A stretch of 64,000 nucleotides of DNA, taken from Tubiluchus corallicola (lineage: Eukaryota; Priapulida; Priapulimorpha; Priapulimorphida; Tubiluchidae). Location: assembly GCA_030141605.1 (NCBI GenBank), contig JAQGDQ010000872.1:18501-82500 (forward strand). Reading direction: 5' to 3'. Shown here piece by piece: positions 60,201 through 64,000 of this stretch; the first letter of the stretch is position 1; each line of letters begins with the position of its first letter. Below the pieces are notes generated by a model. It ran no database searches and was not told where the DNA came from. It saw only the letters and a program-made list of their open reading frames with translations. The translations under genes were made by a program, and so were the position numbers.

Positions 60201-63200
60201 ACAATGCATTCACGTGAGAAGGAACAGGTATTGTGACAAAAAGCACAGTAACAATGCACTCACTTGAGAAGGAATGGGTATTGTGACAAAAACACAGTAA
60301 CAATGCACTCACCTGAGAAGGAACAGGTACTGTGACAAAAAGCACAGTAACAATGCATTCACGTGAGAAGGAACAGGTATTGTGACAAAAAGCACAGTAA
60401 CAATGCACTCACTTGAGAAGGAATGGGTATTGTGACAAAAACACAGTAACAATGCATTCACCTGAGAAGGAACAGGTACTGTGACAAAAAGCACAGTAAC
60501 AATGCATTCACGTGAGAAGGAACGGGTATTGTGACAGAAAAGACAACAACAATGTCCTCACCTGAGAAGGAACAGGTACTGTGACAAAAAGCACAGTAAA
60601 AATGCATTCACGTGAGAAGGAACAGGTATTGTGACAAAAAGCACAGTAACAATGCACTCACTTGAGAAGGAATGGGTATTGTGACAAAAAGCACAGTAAC
60701 AATGCACTCACGTGAGAAGGAACAGGTATTGTGACAAAAACGCAGTAACAATGCACTCACCTGAGAAGCAACAGGTATTGTGACAGAAAACACAACAATA
60801 ATGTCCTCACGTGAGAAGGAACAGGTATTGTGACAGAAAACACAACAATAATGTCCTCACCTGAGAAGGAACAGGTATTGTGACAGAAAAGACAACAACA
60901 ATGTCCTCACCTGAGAAGGAACAGGTATTGGCTCTGACGCATACTCATCCGAACATCCCGACATCGGACGACTATGTATGTGCAGATCACTGGGACGTGT
61001 TGGACTTGACCGTTTGCAATAAGTAACACCATCAGACTTTGGATTGAAAGTTACAACACTTTGCTGGTGATTCTTAGTAGAGGACTGAGCAGCACTGGAA
61101 GAAATCAATGCATCGTCACATCAACTTCGATTAGCGGAATACTAAATCAGGAAATAAAGTGTAATAAATGTAATAATAATTAACATTTTTGCCAGTTTCG
61201 ATGTGCTGTAGGTCAAAGGTTTAAGTGTACCACAGCAACGCATCATAATTACAACCGTCATTGACGTGTGTGTAAAATAAAGCCGTCTGTCACATCAGTT
61301 CAGTAACTTCAGTTGTTTTGCGTGGACTTTGTTCAATTATGCATTAGTCTGTGCGTAGAGTGATTTACTAGCAGGATCTTGCTTGGGAACAAGAAAAATG
61401 AACTAGGTAAGGTTCTAGCCGTTAAAACTGTTACTAGTACAACAGCATGGGCTGCATTGTTAAGTGAACACAAATGCGTTGTCTGGTACACTTAACCTTT
61501 GACCTTTTACACGATCTTCACCAATCGCTGGAACTGTGAAAAGGCTCATTATACTTAAAAATAATAATAAAAAGTATAATAATAGTTATTTAAATTGACA
61601 TACTTGAATTGTGCATTATCCAAAGGTTTGCTAGCACACTCCATATCTTGATGGATTGGCAAATTGACAGGAACCATCACAAAATCCTAAAGAGACGATA
61701 TGAAAGTTTGTTATGCTAATTCAGCAAGCAATATGAGAAAAATATGAAAGTCTGGGATAGAGCATTTTTTGCCTTTCAAAACTACCTGAACTTTTATCAT
61801 TTCCCCCCTGCACACAGAATACAATTTATAATATATAAGAACTGTATAGGAGAATTCATTAGAAAAATGGAATAAGAACTTGTATGGTCATTACATGTGT
61901 GCTTGCAAACCAAAATCATCCATAATAAGGCATAGTTAAAACTACGTTATGATGCCTCAAAGTAGAATAACCCAAAAATTTGGTCAAATGTCATTTTTTT
62001 TTGTTTTTCATAAAAACAAATGCTAAATATATTGGAATTTTATATTCAAACATCAAGTTATCAAGAAAATATTCAAAAAATACTAAAAATTTAATTTTAT
62101 AACCTTGTACCCACTTTTCTGTCTAGAAATTAGTACTGCAATTGTAAAAACATTAGTATTGCAATTTTCAAACTCTGATAAGCAGCTCTTGGAAGCAGTC
62201 ATTTTGCTTCGGGTTTTTTCTGTTGCCAAGCCCAAATCTTCATAAGGAAGAGCCATCTACTGGATTTATACATAACTACAATGTGTTCTTGCAAAGTTCG
62301 TAGCAACCAACATTTGTACGGTTGCTAAGTGTTTTGCAGAAATGCAACAAAAAAACAATGGCCAACTTTAACAGTGATTTTCTCAAGATTATGTTTTTCA
62401 GTGTGCAGCCTGCACCTCAACTTCAATGTGGATTATCTCAGCTTAGAAATAACATAGAGCGATGAACTTGGTATCAAAATGATCCTCATGAAATGGAAAT
62501 TCAGCATACGTGAATAACTAGAAAATCTTAATTGCCGACTTACGGACGATTTCGCTATGCAAGCACACATTTTATCTACTGATCATTTCAGAACTTTCTA
62601 AATTATAATTACTCTGCATAGAAATGACTAGATAATGATATTTCTGCTACTTTCTAATGAGTGAATCATAAACATTTGACTATCTGGGACCTAGAGAAGC
62701 TCACATTGAAACAATCAACAGTGGAGTGAATTATGTGTTGTCTAAACGCAGGATAATTCCACAGTAATAACACAAGCTATTCAGAAATGTGATGAAGATT
62801 TCATCTCTTGATTTGATAACGTAGGAAAGTAAATGTTAGCACTGCTTTGGAAGTAACAATGTTGAAAACAAATAAATTAATTATATATATAAAATATATA
62901 TAATTATTTATATTATATATATATATTTTTCAGTTTATTTTTGTTACATTTTTCCTTTCACAGTGTGGGACAATCTAACAAGACCTGCTTTTTGATTGCC
63001 AGCAACACATTCACATTCATATATATATATAGACAATATATGTTGTCTTGTGCAGAAACAATAAAGACTTATTTTGTATTGTGTTCATTGTAGGCCCTTT
63101 TACCATATATTTATATTTTATAAATAATTACATTAATCAAAATTCAATAAGAAAACTTAAGTGTCGGAAGAACTATTAGATCCTTCATGTCGTCTGATTA

Positions 63201-64000
63201 TTTCAATTTGACAACTTGCATTTTAAAAAGCTCATGAACTGATAAAGAAATTGTTAAGAAAATGCTGGCCCTTCTTAAACGACAACAAAAGAGGCACCTG
63301 AAGTAGGTCTCAGAAAAATCGTCTTAAAAAATTATATTACGTTACAGTAATTTTACGCATATATCGTACTTGTATTAAAAGGAATTTTTGTTTGTTTTCA
63401 TTTTAAATCTCCAGCAATACTGTTCCGAAGTCGCCATTACATGACGTCACTATGCCACAACGTAAATCAGGGGAAGAAAAGGCAATGTTAAATTATGTCC
63501 CAAAAAACTTTCCATGCAAATCTATATTACTTAGCTTTTGCTTTACCTGCTGGAAAGACTTACGTAACTAGAAACAACCATTTAAAATGCTTGTGCCAGT
63601 TGGTAAAATGTTGCTGGCTTACCCTCCAGGGTGCACCACTCACTAACCAGAAACGTAATTTAATCTTATTGACAAGATACAGTAATTTAGAATTTTACTT
63701 AGTCAATGAAGAGTGTGCTACGAATGCTCTGATTATTTCTTAAACTTCACGCAATGTTATCTAAACCAGCTTCAAATGACATACCATTAAAATCACAGCG
63801 CTTAACGGTCATCGCCAAAGTTTAAATTTACAAGTTTTATACAGCGTTACTGCCGACGGAAGCCCTGCATGCAACAGAGAAAGTATATAAATGGTATAAA
63901 ATTTCAAGACGATTTTTTTAAGCTTTACATAAGTGGATGGTTTTCGCTCTAAGGATTAATCGCTATCACACTTACGCCACAAGCAACTGGAGATGAAGAA
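51010..64000 (-). CDS. ULK1/2: ULK1/2 (Atg1/unc-51) serine/threonine kinase, C-terminal part, continues off right edge
   Basis: Thirteen exons in transcript order: >64000-63976, 61686-61604, 61094-60911, 59791-59681, 59518-59422, 59036-58878, 58291-58067, 57191-57069, 56398-56169, 55284-55159, 54120-53952, 52461-52322, 51216-51010, about 625 residues. The N-terminal kinase domain lies beyond the window. Seen here: DFVMVPVNL at the start of the linker, PIPVPSQVENY, a long Ser/Pro/Thr-rich linker (GTPPNLGRVRSSS, GTPPPVSPLS), RSNSGGRLTEQLLKAAL, FVAPELPEETILEKEHNETL and the conserved C-terminal EAT (tandem MIT) domain, TEQFVVYMRVLHLVSSAMSL, AVKELNEYHHKTL, IIYNYAIEMCHEAALDELFG, KQNVEKRLFVLESHGLV. 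The kinase starts autophagy with ATG13 and FIP200; the EAT domain binds ATG13 and membranes. One ancestral gene before the vertebrate ULK1/ULK2 split is likely. Confidence 0.93.
51430..51830 (+). repeat. Dispersed repeat family N (possible solo LTR), copy 2
   Basis: AAGGTGCTGCCATCTAGGTG and AATAAACACTTTTCTGTTGT match the 12715 copy at the same spacing minus its minisatellite. It lies in the last ULK intron. Confidence 0.45.
52322..52461 (-). CDS. ULK1/2: ULK exon AVKELNEYHHKTL (EAT domain)
   Basis: AVKELNEYHHKTLAVCKTLK to TANKIIYNYAIEM. It matches VVRRLNELYK...TAERLIFSHAVQM of human ULK1 in length and pattern. The acceptor is TTTAATTGTAG and the donor GTAAGT. Confidence 0.92.
53337..53762. 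mobile_element. pogo/Tigger-like MITE with TA target
   Basis: The left end CAGTGTTCCCTCGCTACTTT and the right end AAGTGAGGGAACGCTG are inverted repeats of the pogo/Tigger kind, flanked by TA on both sides. 426 bp, no transposase, in a ULK intron. Confidence 0.82.
53952..54120 (-). CDS. ULK1/2: ULK exon TEQFVVYMRVLHL (EAT domain)
   Basis: NEMLTQEHIAQLGDDYRRTE, then QFVVYMRVLHLVSSAMSLAR and GRLQPSQNVRN. Two donors are possible: GTGAGA at 53961 and GTATGC at 53951. Only the second keeps phase with the next exon and gives the family spacing before AVKELNE. Confidence 0.92.
55159..55284 (-). CDS. ULK1/2: ULK exon KEHNETLAKLNF (EAT domain start)
   Basis: KEHNETLAKLNFVLALVDYL, then YEIAKSREGAIGK and TESFMNRG. 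It matches the first helix of the EAT/MIT1 region (KEHTE.L..L.F.L..V...LEIA). The donor is GTACGT. Confidence 0.92.
55425..56086 (-). mobile_element. Family-A MITE, inverse copy adjoining the duplicated exon end
   Basis: GCAAAAACGTCTGTAAGTCG at the left and GACGATTTTGGTTTGCGAAC with ACAT at the right. The terminal CACAT lies at the start of the 66-bp duplicated unit. Confidence 0.78.
56081..56212 (-). repeat. 66-bp tandem duplication of a ULK exon end and its donor
   Basis: CACATAAATGATTACAAATT, then ACCTCCAGTATAGTTTC and GGGAAGCTCTGGAGCCACAA occur at 56081 and 56147 with one or two differences. The intronic copy repeats APELPEETILE and the same donor. The spacing is 22 codons and the frame stays open across it. 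Confidence 0.92.
56169..56398 (-). CDS. ULK1/2: ULK exon ending APELPEETILE
   Basis: TILYPAPVAGQHIVLPYRDR to YFVAPELPEETILE. APELPEET-[LI]-[LM]E is the block immediately before the EAT domain in animal ULK1/2. The donor is GAG|GTAATT, and a second copy of the exon end plus donor lies 66 bp into the intron. Confidence 0.93.
56560..56960. repeat. Dispersed repeat family D, copy in ULK intron
   Basis: TTGACAAGATACAGTAATTT and GCTCTGATTATTTTTCAAAC as in the 8460 and 63480 copies; also TTACAAGTTTTATACAGCGT shared with the latter. Confidence 0.65.
57069..57191 (-). CDS. ULK1/2: ULK exon SGGRLTEQLLKAAL
   Basis: GNEQEDAGYESGAAMFRRSN then SGGRLTEQLLKAALTNGGFV and P. SxxRLTxxLLKAA is conserved in ULK1/2. 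The acceptor is TTTTTGTCCAG and the donor GTAGGT. Confidence 0.92.
57441..58033 (+). mobile_element. Family-A MITE copy ending 34 bp from a ULK exon donor
   Basis: TGTGCTAGCAAACCAAAACC at the left and CATGCTAACACACA at the right, with the ACCAACATTTGCGCAGTTGC hairpin inside. It occupies most of the intron 57192-58066. Confidence 0.78.
58067..58291 (-). CDS. ULK1/2: ULK linker exon PPTSVPLLHR
   Basis: GTPPTSVPLLHRVPTPSSLA to MPANMVDFAVQG, 75 residues of Ser/Pro linker. The acceptor is AATGATGTTC...ATTACAG at 58292-58294 and the donor GTATGT. Confidence 0.87.
58351..58600 (+). repeat. tRNA-derived SINE in a ULK intron
   Basis: AGTGGTTTAGATTTCGGACT (box A-like), a GACTGC/GCAGTC anticodon-arm hairpin and TTCGAGTCC (box B-like) stand at tRNA spacing, followed by a nonconserved body with GTAAGTCGCTAAATTGCC. 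An intact tRNA gene is unlikely because the acceptor stem does not pair cleanly. Confidence 0.6.
58878..59036 (-). CDS. ULK1/2: ULK linker exon GTPPNLGRVRSSS
   Basis: VQFMIGTPPNLGRVRSSSAS, then GTPPPVSPLSVVRAGTTPPS and SPHRRWSTG. Several SP/TP sites. The acceptor is TTCTGTTACAG and the donor GTAAAC, phase 1. Confidence 0.87.
59204..59272. repeat. 21-bp tandem repeat, 3 copies
   Basis: GTGCTCACAACGAAACTG at 21-bp spacing in a ULK intron, next to a GTTAAG-CCTTTGACCT repeat fragment. Confidence 0.85.
59422..59518 (-). CDS. ULK1/2: ULK linker exon AVTGVPIPRT
   Basis: AVTGVPIPRTDSAASVGSAG then STAPIASLSPPA. Low-complexity Ser/Ala/Pro; assigned from splice sites (TTTAATAG acceptor, GTAAGA donor) and matching phase on both sides rather than from conserved residues. 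Confidence 0.8.
59681..59791 (-). CDS. ULK1/2: ULK linker exon VENYNKMQQ
   Basis: 37 codons, VENYNKMQQSNSTQSLPQSD to SEASPSRPPK, rich in Ser as expected for the phosphorylated linker. The acceptor is TTTTTTGCAG and the donor GTAATC. Confidence 0.88.
60010..60930 (-). repeat. 50-bp minisatellite made of copies of a ULK exon end plus 5' splice site
   Basis: 18 units of 48-53 bp. On the minus strand each has the form CCTGTTCCTTCTCAGGTGAG, then a variable ATTGTTACTGTGC block and TTTTTGTCACAAT. The rightmost unit is the real exon end (coding PVPSQ) and donor; the other 17 lie in the intron. Confidence 0.95.
60911..61094 (-). CDS. ULK1/2: ULK linker exon ending EPIPVPSQ
   Basis: NAAQSSTKNHQQSVVTFNPK to ASEPIPVPSQ. 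PIPVPSQ continues into VENYNK of the next exon as PIPVPTQVQNY does in human ULK1. The donor is CAG|GTGAGG. The intron opens with 17 near copies of this exon-donor junction. Confidence 0.92.
61405..61550 (+). repeat. Dispersed ACTTAACCTTTGACCTTT repeat
   Basis: Matches 5840-5996 over about 140 bp (AACTGTTACTAGTACAACAG, GTACACTTAACCTTTGACCT, CAATCGCTG). Shorter related pieces lie at 59130-59200 and, inverted, at 61200-61260. Confidence 0.65.
61604..61686 (-). CDS. ULK1/2: ULK exon with DFVMVP block
   Basis: DFVMVPVNLPIHQDMECASK then PLDNAQFK. DFVMVP marks the start of the conserved linker block in animal ULK1/2. The acceptor is GTCTCTTTAG and the donor GTATGT, phase 2. Confidence 0.9.
61896..62570 (+). 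mobile_element. Family-A MITE, complete copy
   Basis: The left end TGTGTGCTTGCAAACCAAAA with TCATCCATAA and the right end TTGCCGACTTACGGACGATT with GCTATGCAAGCACACA are inverted repeats of about 35 bp. In a ULK intron. Confidence 0.8.
62571..63420. other. ULK intron, no gene found
   Basis: AT-rich, with TATATA runs near 62880-63030. No supported exon. Confidence 0.4.
63480..63900. repeat. Dispersed repeat family D, copy near right edge
   Basis: CCCAAAAAACTTTCCATGCA, TTGACAAGATACAGTAATTT and TTTACAAGTTTTATACAGCG align with the 8460 and 56560 copies in the same orientation. Confidence 0.65.
63976..64000 (-). CDS. ULK1/2: ULK exon at window edge
   Basis: Reads SSSPVACG before a GTAAGT donor, in phase with the DFVMVP exon. 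Only its last 25 bases are visible. Confidence 0.7.

Overview
This is a piece of an invertebrate animal nuclear genome: AT-rich, intron-rich, and full of short DNA transposons, decayed LINE fragments and minisatellites. The phylum cannot be fixed from the sequence. Animal origin follows from the genes and exon structures (ceramide glucosyltransferase, a cholinesterase-like protein, FGGY carbohydrate kinase, a ULK1/2-type autophagy kinase) and from a 5S-type sequence of metazoan form. I found genes by translating both strands and joining GT-AG exons whose phases agree. All four reconstructions stay in frame across every junction. Family assignments rest on remembered family sequences, not on database searches.

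Layout. (1) Positions 42-20234, minus strand: four 5' exons of ceramide glucosyltransferase (UGCG), running off the left edge. Its first intron is about 17.9 kb. (2) Inside that intron, on the same strand, lies a complete nine-exon carboxylesterase/cholinesterase-family gene (4951-15295, 601 residues). Its nucleophile serine, catalytic histidine and oxyanion-hole glycines are all replaced, so it should be a secreted pseudoenzyme. (3) Positions 20235-23457: spacer between two divergent genes, holding a LINE fragment flanked by hAT-like termini. (4) Positions 23458-47160, plus strand: FGGY carbohydrate kinase (D-ribulokinase type), 13 exons identified; only the short first exon is uncertain. Its introns and 3' UTR hold five separate tandem arrays. 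(5) Positions 47161-51009: convergent 3' regions with transposon copies. (6) Positions 51010-64000, minus strand: the C-terminal part of a ULK1/2 (Atg1/unc-51) kinase gene, 13 exons. The kinase domain lies beyond the right edge.

The genes do not form a pathway; they act in glycosphingolipid synthesis, cell-surface or secreted recognition, sugar repair metabolism and autophagy initiation. The most unusual signals lie where repeats meet splice sites. A 50-bp minisatellite in ULK is an amplified copy of an exon end plus its 5' splice site (17 extra donor-like copies). A 66-bp in-frame duplication in ULK repeats another exon end and donor beside a transposon. A 75-bp array in FGGY reaches to about 12 bp from a 3' splice site and repeats branch-point-like sequence about 37 times. 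A transposon end lies 13 bp from the FGGY exon 7 acceptor.
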